A DNA stretch of 45,650 nt from Paraburkholderia piptadeniae (GTDB lineage: Bacteria; Pseudomonadota; Gammaproteobacteria; Burkholderiales; Burkholderiaceae). Under the pieces are notes generated by a model that ran no database searches, had not been told where the DNA came from, and worked only from the letters and a program-made list of their open reading frames with translations. This document shows positions 22,607 through 31,740 of this stretch, one piece after another. Numbering within the stretch: position 1 is the first letter of the stretch; each line of letters begins with the position of its first letter. A program made the translations under genes and the position numbers. The stretch covers positions 1 to 45,650 of the forward strand of contig NZ_CYGY02000095.1 of the NCBI RefSeq assembly GCF_900007165.1, read 5' to 3'.

Positions 22607-24157
22607 TCACTTCACTCGCCTTTTGAAATACGCGTACTTGAAGCCCATCAGCCACAGCATACCGAAATATAGCGCGGCGAACAGCACCAGGCACGCCGCG
22701 AGCAGCACCATGCGCCGCACGGGATCGGCATGCATGCCGATCCAGTCGAAGCTGATCGCGAACCAGTGCATGACGCCCGCCAGCACGAGACACGCGCCGA
22801 TCATCTGCACGAAGAACGCCGTCCAGCCCGACGACGGCATATAGATGCCGCGCCGCCGCAAGCCGATGAAAAGGCACAGCGCGTTGACGCAAGCGCCAAG
22901 CCCGACCGACAGCGTCAGCCCCGCATGCGCGAAGATCGGCACGAACACGTAGTTGCTCAGCTGCGTGATGACCAGCACGAAGACGCCGATCTTCACGGGC
23001 GTCTTGATGTCCTGCTTCGCATAGAAGCCGGGCGCGAGGATCTTGATCAGAATGAGACCGATCAGGCCGATGCCGTACGCAGCCAGCGCGCGCCCCACCA
23101 TCACGACCGCGTTGCCGTCGAATTTGCCGTAGTGGAAGAGCGTCGCCGTGAGCGGCTCGGCGAAGAAGAACAGCGCGATCGCGCTCGGCGCGGCGAGCAG
23201 GAACGTCACGCGCAAGCCCCAGTCGAGCAGCGACGAGTACTCGTGCGCGTCGGCATCGACGTGCGCCTTCGACAGGCTCGGCAGCAGGATCGTACCGAGC
23301 GCGACACCGAGCAGCGCTGTCGGGAACTCCATCAGGCGGTCCGCGTAGTTGATCCACGACACGGCGCCAGGCCCGATGTGCGACGCGATGTTCGTGTTGA
23401 TGATGAGGCTGATCTGCGCAACCGACACCGCGAACATCGCCGGCACCATCTTCGCGAGCACGCGCTTCACGCCGCGATGCGCGATCGCCTTCAACGGATC
23501 GAGCCCGATGCGCGGGATCATGTCGATCTTCTTCAGGCCCGGCAGCTGCACGACGAACTGCGCGACGCCGCCCGCGATCACCGCCCACGCGAGCGCGAAA
23601 ACGGGAACCTTCATGTGCGGCGCGACGAACACGGCCGCGACGATGAACGCCACGTTCAGCAGCACGGGCGCGAACGCGGGCAGCGAGAAGTTCTTGTACG
23701 TGTTCAGCACGCCCGACGCCAGCGACGTCAGCGAAATGAACACGATGTAAGGGAACATGATCCGCGTCATCGACACGGCCAGCGTGAACGCCTGACCATC
23801 GCTGCGCAGGCCGGACGCCACCACGAACACGACCCACGTCGCGCCCACTACGCCGAGCAGCGAGAGAATCGCCAGCGCCCACGCGAGCACCGTCGAGGTC
23901 GCATCGACGAGCGCCTTCGTCGCGTCGTGGCCCTTCTGGTTCTTGAACTCGGCGAGAATCGGCACGAAGGCTTGCGAGAACGCACCCTCGGCGGAAATCC
24001 GGCGCAGCAGATTCGGGATTCGGAAAGCGACGTAGAACGCGTCGGTGTACTGGCTCGCGCCGAATGCGCGGGCGATCAGGGTCTCGCGGGCCAGTCCGGT
24101 CACGCGCGAAAGCAGCGTGAAGCCGCTGACCGTCAGCAGGGCTCGGAATAGATTCAT
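22607..24157 (-). CDS. murJ: Lipid II flippase MurJ
   Basis: A 516-residue inner-membrane protein (MviN/MurJ, MOP superfamily) that flips lipid II across the membrane for peptidoglycan synthesis. About 14 hydrophobic segments are visible. Hallmarks are 'SGFTLLSRVTGLARETLIAR' at the start, 'AFYVAFRIPNLLRRISAEGA' and 'SQAFVPILAEF', plus charged residues within helices as in MurJ. Length is typical. Followed at once by the SirB1-family gene. Divergent from the rpsT region. Confidence 0.97.
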   Translation of the reverse strand: MNLFRALLTVSGFTLLSRVTGLARETLIARAFGASQYTDAFYVAFRIPNLLRRISAEGAFSQAFVPILAEFKNQKGHDATKALVDATSTVLAWALAILSLLGVVGATWVVFVVASGLRSDGQAFTLAVSMTRIMFPYIVFISLTSLASGVLNTYKNFSLPAFAPVLLNVAFIVAAVFVAPHMKVPVFALAWAVIAGGVAQFVVQLPGLKKIDMIPRIGLDPLKAIAHRGVKRVLAKMVPAMFAVSVAQISLIINTNIASHIGPGAVSWINYADRLMEFPTALLGVALGTILLPSLSKAHVDADAHEYSSLLDWGLRVTFLLAAPSAIALFFFAEPLTATLFHYGKFDGNAVVMVGRALAAYGIGLIGLILIKILAPGFYAKQDIKTPVKIGVFVLVITQLSNYVFVPIFAHAGLTLSVGLGACVNALCLFIGLRRRGIYMPSSGWTAFFVQMIGACLVLAGVMHWFAISFDWIGMHADPVRRMVLLAACLVLFAALYFGMLWLMGFKYAYFKRRVK

Positions 24158-24408
24158 GGGGCGCTTATTATACGGGTGCGTCCAGGGCGGTCAGCATGTC
24201 AGGGCAAGATTCCTCGTAATCGGGACCGAATGGGACCGCTTTGCGCGAAATACGTTCGAGTCGACGGCGAATTTGTGGGGAGATTGGCGTCTTTCGAGCC
24301 GTCGTGCCGCTCGCCAGGCCAGTCACACATGACACACGGGATGGCCTTCGATGGCGCACGCGCCGCCGGCCCGCGCTCGTGGGCCAGTGAAGCCGAGACT
24401 GCACGCGG

Positions 24409-24438
24409 TTGCCACGTGTCTGATTTTGTTGCTATAAT
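24409..24438 (+). promoter_or_regulatory. Sigma-70 promoter of rpsT
   Basis: TTGCCA (24409-24414), an 18-base spacer and a perfect TATAAT (24433-24438). Transcription from about 24445 would produce a leader near 185 bases before the S20 start codon. Confidence 0.82.
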
Positions 24439-24629
24439 CGCCCGTTTCGAAGCTCGCTCACCTTTCTGCCCTACTCCATCGGAGTCGGAACGAGCGGGAT
24501 TTCACGTAGTTCTCAGTTTGTTTGTCTATTTGCGCCCTTGGGCAATCGCTCTCAGGGGTTCGATCTAAAAGCAGCGCCCGCCGCCGTCAAAGGCAGGCAC
24601 TGGAAACAGGAACAGGATAAGGAACCGTC
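24439..24629 (+). other. Long 5' leader of rpsT
   Basis: About 185 bases of untranslated leader with no convincing gene. Near the 3' end it becomes A/G-rich with several Shine-Dalgarno-like steps (AGGAACAGGATAAGGA, about 24609-24624) before ATG 24630. Ribosomal protein S20 is autoregulated at translation in E. coli, so an mRNA control structure here is plausible. The part of the murJ-rpsT gap upstream of the promoter (24158-24408) shows nothing else recognisable. Confidence 0.45.
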
Positions 24630-24908
24630 ATGGCTAACTCCGCACAAGCACGCAAGCGCGCCCGTCAAGCCGCCAAGGCAAACTCGCACAACTCGGCGCT
24701 GCGCTCGAAGTACCGCACGGCTGTCAAGGCTGTCCGCAAGGCAATCGAAGCCGGCGACGCAGCACAAGCCGCTGAAATCTTCAAGGCATCGGCAAAGACG
24801 CTGGACATCATTGCCGACAAGAAAATCGTTCACAAGAACAAGGCAGCTCGCCATAAGAGCCGCCTCGCTGCAGCCATCAAGGGTCTGCAAGCGCCCGCAG
24901 CGCAGTAA
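24630..24908 (+). CDS. rpsT: 30S ribosomal protein S20
   Basis: A 92-residue basic, helical protein binding 16S rRNA. The start 'MANSAQARKRARQAAKANSH' and 'LRSKYRTAVKAVRKAIEAGD', 'KKIVHKNKAARHKSRLA' are diagnostic of S20. Length is normal. A strong ribosome site and promoter precede it. It stands divergent from murJ, a common arrangement. Confidence 0.98.
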   Translation: MANSAQARKRARQAAKANSHNSALRSKYRTAVKAVRKAIEAGDAAQAAEIFKASAKTLDIIADKKIVHKNKAARHKSRLAAAIKGLQAPAAQ

Positions 24909-24921
24909 ATTATCGAATCCG

Positions 24922-24990
24922 GCAGCTCGCTCGCGCGAGCTGCTTCCTGTTTCCGCTGCGTCATCAAAGCCCGCCATCGCGGGCTTTTTT
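24922..24990 (+). terminator. Hairpin plus rho-independent terminator after rpsT
   Basis: A first hairpin, GCAGCTCG / CGAGCTGC at 24922-24943, is followed by the true terminator: AAAGCCCGC (24966-24974), loop CATC, GCGGGCTTT (24979-24987) and further T to 24990. Confidence 0.9.
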
Positions 24991-25069
24991 GTTTTTCGCC
25001 CGGGTGCGCATCGCGCCGTACGTCGCGCTTCGAACGATGACCGCTCGAGGCCGATCCAAACGCGGACAC

Positions 25070-25092
25070 AAAAAAACCCGCCGATGCGGGTT
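25070..25092 (-). terminator. Terminator of the DUF3579 gene
   Basis: Read on the minus strand: AACCCGC, loop ATCG, GCGGGTT, then a run of T (plus-strand A-tract 25070-25076). It faces the rpsT terminator and closes the minus-strand DUF3579 unit. Confidence 0.88.
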
Positions 25093-25142
25093 CCATTGTT
25101 CATCCAGCCTGTCGCCGATGCCGCCCGGACGCGGCGCCCGAC

Positions 25143-25478
25143 TCAACGCGACGACGCTTTTTGCGCCTCATGCTCCGGCGGAAGCTCGCACGCCTCGGTG
25201 ACGATCAGATCGTTGTCCTTGGCGAAATTCATCACGAAGTCGAAAGCCATCGGCTCGATGTCCCGCAGCCGCGAATCGAGAATCACGCACTTCAGGTCGC
25301 CGATCATCGTCGGACGCACGTAGTGGGAATACTGAAGACGGGCATTTGGCCCTTTCGCGCCCGGACCGAAACACGACATCACGCCCGCCAGTCGCTCCGA
25401 CCAGTCGCTCGGACGAAACTTTCGCCCAGACGATGTGATGCCTTGAATGAAATACTCGGTTGGGGGTGTATCGGCCAT
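25143..25478 (-). CDS. DUF3579 domain protein
   Basis: A 111-residue cytosolic protein of the DUF3579 family: 'PPTEYFIQGITSSGRKFRPS', 'DWSERLAGVMSCFGPG', 'YSHYVRPTMIGDLKCVILD' and an end with VTEACELPPE. No catalytic motif is apparent and function is unknown. The ATG at 25478 fits the family start; a longer open frame upstream is not supported. In beta-proteobacteria the family is often found beside argF, as here (divergent, 464 bp apart), so a link to arginine metabolism is possible but unproven. Confidence 0.87.
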   Translation of the reverse strand: MADTPPTEYFIQGITSSGRKFRPSDWSERLAGVMSCFGPGAKGPNARLQYSHYVRPTMIGDLKCVILDSRLRDIEPMAFDFVMNFAKDNDLIVTEACELPPEHEAQKASSR

Positions 25479-25942
25479 GTACGGAACCCTGTGTGACTGC
25501 CCGGTGAACTGCCCGTGACGAGCCGGCGAAAGATGGCTGCCTGAAAACGCTGTTCGAACACGTCTTGCGACCACCCGAACCCACAGTGAATCCTGCATCG
25601 AGCTTTGGAGTCCGGCCGCCGCAGCGAGCCAGCGAGGGCGCTTCGGGCAGCGATCAGATGGCGCACGGTACGGCGCATACCGGATGTGCGAAAGCCGTGT
25701 CCTGCAAGCGCTAAGCCTGCCTGCCGGGCTTTGAGAAAACTCCGAGATTATAGCGCAGCCAGGGTTTTTCCGCACTGCACACAAGCCCTCTGGAACAGTC
25801 CTTTGCACGTTCCGGCACATTGCCCATGCCTTTTGGCCGACTCGTCAAAACATTCAAAATCCTTTATGCTGCATTGAGTTACCACAAACGACGGCGGCCC
25901 AGTCCGGCAATTTCGCCCGGGTGAATCCGCCGTATTTGTTTC
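25479..25942. other. Divergent gap between DUF3579 gene and argF
   Basis: 464 bases without a convincing gene. It must carry both promoters. The best -10-like element toward argF is TATGCT at 25865-25870, with only a weak TCGTCA 17 bases upstream. I looked for an ArgR-type box and did not find a good one. Confidence 0.4.
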
Positions 25943-26872
25943 ATGACCTCCAAGACAATCCGCCACTATCTGCAGTTCAACGATTTCTCGTTGGAAGACT
26001 ACGAGTACGTGCTCGAACGCGCCCGCATCCTGAAGCGCAAGTTCAAGAACTATGAGACGTATCATCCGCTGCACGACCGCACGCTCGCGATGATCTTCGA
26101 GAAGAACTCGACGCGCACGCGCCTGTCGTTCGAAGCGGGCATCTTCCAGCTGGGCGGTCACGCCGTCTTCATGAGCACGCGCGACACGCAGCTTGGCCGC
26201 GGCGAGCCGATCGAAGACGCAGCGCAGGTCATCTCGCGGATGGTCGACATCATCATGATCCGCACGTTTGGCCAGGACATCATCCAGCGCTTCGCGGAAA
26301 ATTCGCGCGTGCCCGTCATCAACGGCCTGACGAACGAATATCACCCGTGTCAGGTGCTCGCCGATATCTTCACGTACTACGAGCATCGCGGTCCGATTCG
26401 CGGCAAGACTGTCGCCTGGGTCGGCGACGCGAACAACATGCTCTATACGTGGATCGAAGCGGCGCAGATCCTCGGTTTCAAGCTGCGCCTGTCCACGCCG
26501 CCGGGCTACAAGCTCGACCGTGGGCTGGTCGCGCCTGAAAGCGCGCCGTTCTACGAAGAATTCGACGATCCGAACGAAGCCTGCAAGGGCGCCGATCTCG
26601 TCACAACGGACGTCTGGACCAGCATGGGCTTCGAAGCCGAGAACGAAGCGCGCAAGAAGGCGTTCGCCGACTGGTGCGTCGATGCCGACATGATGTCGCG
26701 CGCGAACAAGGATGCCCTCTTCATGCACTGCCTGCCCGCACACCGCGGCGAGGAAGTGAGCGCGGAAGTGATCGACGGGCCGCAGAGTGTCGTGTGGGAC
26801 GAAGCGGAAAACCGTCTGCACGTGCAGAAGGCGCTGATGGAATTTCTGCTACTCGGCAAGCTGAATCACTAG
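25943..26872 (+). CDS. argF: Ornithine carbamoyltransferase, anabolic
   Basis: A 309-residue cytosolic enzyme joining carbamoyl phosphate and ornithine to citrulline. The carbamoyl-phosphate loop STRTR is at residues 56-60, HPCQ at 134-137 and the ornithine-side HCLP at 262-265. 'KNSTRTRLSFEAGIFQLGG' and 'VWTSMGFEAE' are also typical. The ATG at 25943 follows a pyrimidine-rich stretch with no good ribosome site. argG lies next on the same strand after 332 bp, so two consecutive arginine-pathway steps sit together. Confidence 0.97.
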   Translation: MTSKTIRHYLQFNDFSLEDYEYVLERARILKRKFKNYETYHPLHDRTLAMIFEKNSTRTRLSFEAGIFQLGGHAVFMSTRDTQLGRGEPIEDAAQVISRMVDIIMIRTFGQDIIQRFAENSRVPVINGLTNEYHPCQVLADIFTYYEHRGPIRGKTVAWVGDANNMLYTWIEAAQILGFKLRLSTPPGYKLDRGLVAPESAPFYEEFDDPNEACKGADLVTTDVWTSMGFEAENEARKKAFADWCVDADMMSRANKDALFMHCLPAHRGEEVSAEVIDGPQSVVWDEAENRLHVQKALMEFLLLGKLNH

Positions 26873-26919
26873 GCATCCGGCCAAACGCGGCAAAAGCCGC
26901 CGGAGCAATCTGGCGGCAA

Positions 26920-26974
26920 GCGGTTCAAAGCAGCACGCAGTTCACAGCAACACGCGGTTCAATTCGATACGCAG
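26920..26974. repeat. Three imperfect 17-bp tandem repeats between argF and argG
   Basis: The units GCGGTTCAAAGCAGCAC (26920-26936), GCAGTTCACAGCAACAC (26937-26953) and GCGGTTCAATTCGATAC (26954-26970) are head to tail, with the first 4 bases of a fourth. Just before it a hairpin without T-tract (GCCGCC / GGCGGC, 26896-26917) follows the argF stop. Confidence 0.72.
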
Positions 26975-26985
26975 ATAAAAAGCCG

Positions 26986-27018
26986 GGCAGCAAACCGGCA
27001 GCAGACAGGCGGCAAGCA
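26986..27018. repeat. Three imperfect 11-bp tandem repeats between argF and argG
   Basis: GGCAGCAAACC, GGCAGCAGACA and GGCGGCAAGCA are contiguous, 11 bases after the 17-bp array ends. The remaining part of the argF-argG gap (27019-27204) shows no gene or clear promoter. Confidence 0.68.
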
Positions 27019-27204
27019 GAAACGGGGCATCGATCATGTCCCCCGCCGCATCGTCCAGCGGGGCGCATCGCCCAGCGCGAATGCCTCGGCTCACTGGCCG
27101 TCGCACCCGAAATCGCGGGACATGTGGCGGTTTAGTGTCAAAATATGGTTTTTCCGCGCGCCGGACCGGCCGACGCGCTCAGTTCTCCCAGCTACGAGTT
27201 CACC

Positions 27205-28431
<1,227 letters not shown>

Positions 28432-28455
28432 GCGATAAAACGCTGTCGTAAAGAC

Positions 28456-28486
28456 AAAGCGCCGGGCTTGAACCCGGCGCTTTTTT
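28456..28486 (+). terminator. Rho-independent terminator after argG
   Basis: The stem GCGCCGGG (28459-28466) / CCCGGCGC (28473-28480) with loop CTTGAA and flanking A/T pairs runs into T6. Confidence 0.94.
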
Positions 28487-28533
28487 ATTTCAGGCTCGCT
28501 CTCGGGCTCTTGTCCGAGCGAAGCCGTTCAAAC

Positions 28534-29574
28534 TCAGAGACAAACCGGCTCGGCCTCCAGCTCGACGCCGAAACGCTGCGCCACGTCCTGCTGGATCGCT
28601 TTCGCGAGCGCCAGCACTTGCGCCCCGCTCGCGCCGCCGCGATTCACGAGCACGAGCGCCTGACGCTCATGCACGCCCGCCGCGCCCATCGCGCGCCCCT
28701 TCCAGCCACAGCGGTCGATCAGCCAGCCCGCCGCGAGCTTCACGCGGCCGTCCGTCTGCCGATACGAGACGATCTCTGGCTCCTTTGCGACCAATGCGTC
28801 GAACTGCGCGGCGTCGATTACGGGATTCTTGAAGAAGCTCCCCGCGTTGCCGAGTGCGAGCGGATCGGGCAGCTTCGCGCGGCGCACGGCAACGACGGCA
28901 TCGAAGATCGCCTGCGGCGTCGGCGTCGCATCGCCGAGGCCGACGGCGGCAAGCTCGCGCGCGATATCGGCATAACCGGCGCGCGGGGTCCATGCTTTCG
29001 GCAATCTGAACGTCACCGACGTGATCACGAAACGGTCGCGCCCTTCCTGCTTGAAAAAGCTGTCGCGATAGCCGAAGCGGCAATTGTCGGCATCGAGCTC
29101 GACCGTCTTGCCCGTCGCAAGCTCGATTGCGCGCAGCGACGCAAAGCGCTCGCACATTTCGAGCCCGTACGCGCCGATGTTCTGGATCGGCGCCGCGCCG
29201 ACCGTGCCCGGAATCAGCGCGAGATTTTCAAGGCCTGGCACGCCCTCTGCGAGCGTCCATGAAACGAAGTCGTGCCAGTTCTCGCCCGCGGCGGCTTCGA
29301 CGTACCACGCATCGGCGTCTTCGCGGACCAGCTTGCGTCCGCGCAGCCCGATCAGCAGCACGAGGCCGTCGAAATCGCCCGTCAACACGACGTTGCTGCC
29401 GCCGCCCAGCACGAGGCGCCGCAAGCCGGCCACGCGCGTATCGCGCACGGCCGCAAGCAGCTGCGCCTCGCTTTCGATATGGCATGCGAGACGCGCGCGC
29501 ACATCGAAGCCAAAGGTGTTGCGCGACTTCAGCGGGAAGCCGGCGACGAACGGGAGCAGATCGGACTCGGACAT
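28534..29574 (-). CDS. murB: UDP-N-acetylenolpyruvoylglucosamine reductase
   Basis: A 346-residue FAD-dependent enzyme reducing the enolpyruvyl group to make UDP-MurNAc. The FAD-binding GGGSN lies at residues 57-61, with 'ENLALIPGTVGAAPIQNIGA'. Active-site Arg170 (GYRDSFFK), Ser246 (GNAGSFFKNP) and Glu342 (EAEPVCL) are present. The extra YR...SFFK loop marks the type I (E. coli-like) enzyme. ATG 29574 was chosen; a TTG at 29589 would add five residues. Neither start has a strong ribosome site. Divergent from yajQ. Confidence 0.95.
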   Translation of the reverse strand: MSESDLLPFVAGFPLKSRNTFGFDVRARLACHIESEAQLLAAVRDTRVAGLRRLVLGGGSNVVLTGDFDGLVLLIGLRGRKLVREDADAWYVEAAAGENWHDFVSWTLAEGVPGLENLALIPGTVGAAPIQNIGAYGLEMCERFASLRAIELATGKTVELDADNCRFGYRDSFFKQEGRDRFVITSVTFRLPKAWTPRAGYADIARELAAVGLGDATPTPQAIFDAVVAVRRAKLPDPLALGNAGSFFKNPVIDAAQFDALVAKEPEIVSYRQTDGRVKLAAGWLIDRCGWKGRAMGAAGVHERQALVLVNRGGASGAQVLALAKAIQQDVAQRFGVELEAEPVCL

Positions 29575-29637
29575 CAGGTGTTCTGGCAAGCGCCCTGCGA
29601 CGCGCGCGAACCGTACGGCGCAATCGGTTCGCGAGCC

Positions 29638-29667
29638 TTGGGCAAAAGGGAAAGGGGTCGGTAAAAT
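29638..29667 (+). promoter_or_regulatory. Candidate sigma-70 promoter of yajQ
   Basis: TTGGGC (29638-29643), an 18-base A/G-rich spacer and TAAAAT (29662-29667). The start would lie about 75 bases before the yajQ ATG. GATTATAG downstream (29681-29688) is a possible alternative -10. Confidence 0.5.
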
Positions 29668-29748
29668 GACACCGGTTCGTGATTATAGCGAGTACGTCGC
29701 GCGCAGCCGTCCAGCCGCGCCGCCGCTCGATACAAATGGGAGAATGCA

Positions 29749-30234
29749 ATGCCATCGTTTGACGTCGTCTGCGAAGCCAACATGATCGAGGTGAAGAACG
29801 CCGTCGAGCAGTCCAACAAGGAAATCTCGACGCGCTTCGACTTCAAGGGCTCGGACGCCCGCGTCGAGCAGAAGGAACGCGAGCTCACCGCGTATGCCGA
29901 CGACGAGTTCAAGCTCGGCCAGGTGAAGGACGTGCTCGTGTCGAAAATGGCGAAGCGCAGCGTGGACGTGCGCTTCCTCGACTACGGCAAGATCGAGAAG
30001 ATCGGCGGCGACAAGGTCAAGCAGGTCGTCACAGTGAAGAAGGGCGTGTCCGGCGATCTCGCGAAGAAAATCGTCAAGCTCGTGAAGGACAGCAAGATCA
30101 AGGTTCAGGCGAGCATTCAGGGCGATGCGGTGCGCGTGTCGGGCACGAAGCGCGACGATCTGCAAAGCGTGATCGCACTGCTGCGCAAGGACGTGACGGA
30201 TACGCCGCTCGACTTCAACAACTTCCGCGACTGA
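29749..30234 (+). CDS. yajQ: YajQ-family nucleotide-binding protein
   Basis: A 161-residue protein made of two ferredoxin-like halves. The family start 'MPSFDVVCEANMIEVKNAVE', 'STRFDFKGSDARVEQKER' and the end 'TPLDFNNFRD' are fully conserved. YajQ proteins bind nucleotides, and in Xanthomonas an orthologue binds cyclic di-GMP and influences transcription. A GGGAGA-like ribosome site precedes the ATG. Divergent from murB; converges on plsY. Confidence 0.95.
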   Translation: MPSFDVVCEANMIEVKNAVEQSNKEISTRFDFKGSDARVEQKERELTAYADDEFKLGQVKDVLVSKMAKRSVDVRFLDYGKIEKIGGDKVKQVVTVKKGVSGDLAKKIVKLVKDSKIKVQASIQGDAVRVSGTKRDDLQSVIALLRKDVTDTPLDFNNFRD

Positions 30235-30297
30235 TGTGTGCCGACAGGTGCCGTTCGCCGGACGGCGCATGATGATCGCTTGATATGCGGCTCGAGC

Positions 30298-30323
30298 AAA
30301 AAGCGGCGATACGGCGTCGCCGC
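30298..30323 (-). terminator. Terminator of plsY
   Basis: On the minus strand: GCGGCGA, a 7-base loop, TCGCCGC, then TTTTT (plus-strand A-tract 30298-30302). It lies just beyond the plsY stop. Confidence 0.85.
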
Positions 30324-30333
30324 ATTCGCGAAT

Positions 30334-30975
30334 TCAGTGCTTGTTCGACGCCGGCCGCGTAGCCGCTTCCGCTTTCTTCTTGTCGCCGATGCGGCTTTCC
30401 TGCCCTGCCACCAGCTTCGCGATGTTCGCGCGGTGACGCCATATCAGCAGCGCGCTCATCGCGACGATAGCCAGCGCAATCACGTTCGCGCCGAACAGAA
30501 AGCCGTCGAACAGCGGCGCGAAAATAGCCGAGCACAGCGCAGCAAGCGACGAGTAGCGCGTGAAGAACGCGACGATCAGCCAGGTCAGCAGCGTCGCGAT
30601 GCCAAGCACGGGATTGATCGCGAGCAGCACGCCCGCCGCCGTCGCGACGCCCTTGCCGCCCTTGAAGCGAAAGTAGACGGGGTACAGGTGGCCGAGAAAA
30701 ACGGCGATCGCGGCAATGGCGACGGACGTATCGTCGAGTCCGAAACGCGCCGAGAAATGCCCGGTGAGCCACACGGCGAACCAGCCTTTGAACGCGTCGC
30801 CGATCAGCGTGATAATCGCGGCCTTCTTGTTGCCGCTACGCAGCACGTTCGTCGCGCCGGGGTTCTTCGAGCCGTATGAGCGCGGATCGGCGAGTCCCAT
30901 CGCGGCGCTGACGATCACGGCAAACGACACCGAGCCGATCAGATAAGCCACGACGGCGACAATCAGGTTTTCCAT
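30334..30975 (-). CDS. plsY: Acyl-phosphate:glycerol-3-phosphate acyltransferase
   Basis: A 213-residue inner-membrane enzyme with five hydrophobic segments. It transfers the acyl group from acyl phosphate to glycerol-3-phosphate, the first step of phospholipid synthesis. Conserved loops are 'GSKNPGATNVLRSGNKKAA' and 'GHLYPVYFRFKGGKGVATAA'. The C-terminus ends in a Lys-rich cytosolic tail. The start at 30975 puts the first helix immediately after Met. ybaK lies 121 bp upstream on the same strand. Confidence 0.95.
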   Translation of the reverse strand: MENLIVAVVAYLIGSVSFAVIVSAAMGLADPRSYGSKNPGATNVLRSGNKKAAIITLIGDAFKGWFAVWLTGHFSARFGLDDTSVAIAAIAVFLGHLYPVYFRFKGGKGVATAAGVLLAINPVLGIATLLTWLIVAFFTRYSSLAALCSAIFAPLFDGFLFGANVIALAIVAMSALLIWRHRANIAKLVAGQESRIGDKKKAEAATRPASNKH

Positions 30976-31096
30976 GTTGAAACTCTTGTCAGTATTGGAA
31001 AGCGCAGCAAGCGGCGCGGGTCTCCTGGCGGCGCAGGCGCAACGGCGCACATTCTACCGAAGCCTTCGCCCGCTTTTACAGATACGGATGCGTGCT

Positions 31097-31588
31097 TCAA
31101 TCGACGCTTGCGCACTGCACCGGCTTCGCGGACAGCAGGGACGTCAGCACGCCCGGCGCGATACTGACGAGAAAGCCGCGCCGCCCACCGTTGATCAAGA
31201 TCCTGTCCAGTTCGAGTATGGTCGATTCGACGTACACGGGCATCGCTTTCTTCGTGCCGAACGGCGACGTGCCGCCGATCAGATAACCCGAATGCCGGCT
31301 CGCGACTTCCGGCTTGCACGGCTCGACACGTTTCGCGCCGATCTGCCGCGCGAGGTTCTTCGTCGACACGGTGCGATCGCCGTGCATCAAGACAATCAGC
31401 GGTTTGGCCTGGTCGTCTTCCATCACCAGCGTCTTGACGACGTGATGTTCGTCGACGCCAAGCTGCCGCGACGATTCGCCCGTGCCGCCGTGGTCGACGT
31501 AGTCGTACGGATGCTCGCCGAACTCGACCTGATGACGGCGCAAGAACTGCGTGGCGGGGGTTTCGGAGACGTGTCTGGATTTGCTCAT
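31097..31588 (-). CDS. ybaK: Cys-tRNA(Pro)/Cys-tRNA(Cys) deacylase
   Basis: A 163-residue YbaK/EbsC-family trans-editing enzyme that hydrolyses Cys-tRNA(Pro) made in error by prolyl-tRNA synthetase. The motifs 'VVKTLVMEDDQAKPLIVLM', 'STKNLARQIGAKRVEPCKPE', 'SGYLIGGTSPFGTKKAMPVY' and 'ILINGGRRGFLVSIAP' include the conserved Lys and the GGxSPFG loop. ATG 31588 fits the family start. Divergent from the acyl-CoA synthetase; followed by plsY. Confidence 0.93.
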   Translation of the reverse strand: MSKSRHVSETPATQFLRRHQVEFGEHPYDYVDHGGTGESSRQLGVDEHHVVKTLVMEDDQAKPLIVLMHGDRTVSTKNLARQIGAKRVEPCKPEVASRHSGYLIGGTSPFGTKKAMPVYVESTILELDRILINGGRRGFLVSIAPGVLTSLLSAKPVQCASVD

Positions 31589-31740
31589 CGGCGCATTGTA
31601 ATGTCCGCGCGACGCAACGACCATTTGCCGGATGGCCAATTGTGCGCGCCCGCGGATTATGGCACGCTCGTTCAAAAATCTCCCGGCGCAGCGGCATGCA
31701 GCAGATTCAGGCGCACGGATCGTCCATGAAGGAGACATCA

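Noticed and set aside
21759..23882. A single 707-residue minus-strand protein covering SirB1 and much of murJ
   Set aside because: The upstream part is out of phase with murJ and Arg-rich; the real SirB1 start is ATG 22601, five bases after the murJ stop.
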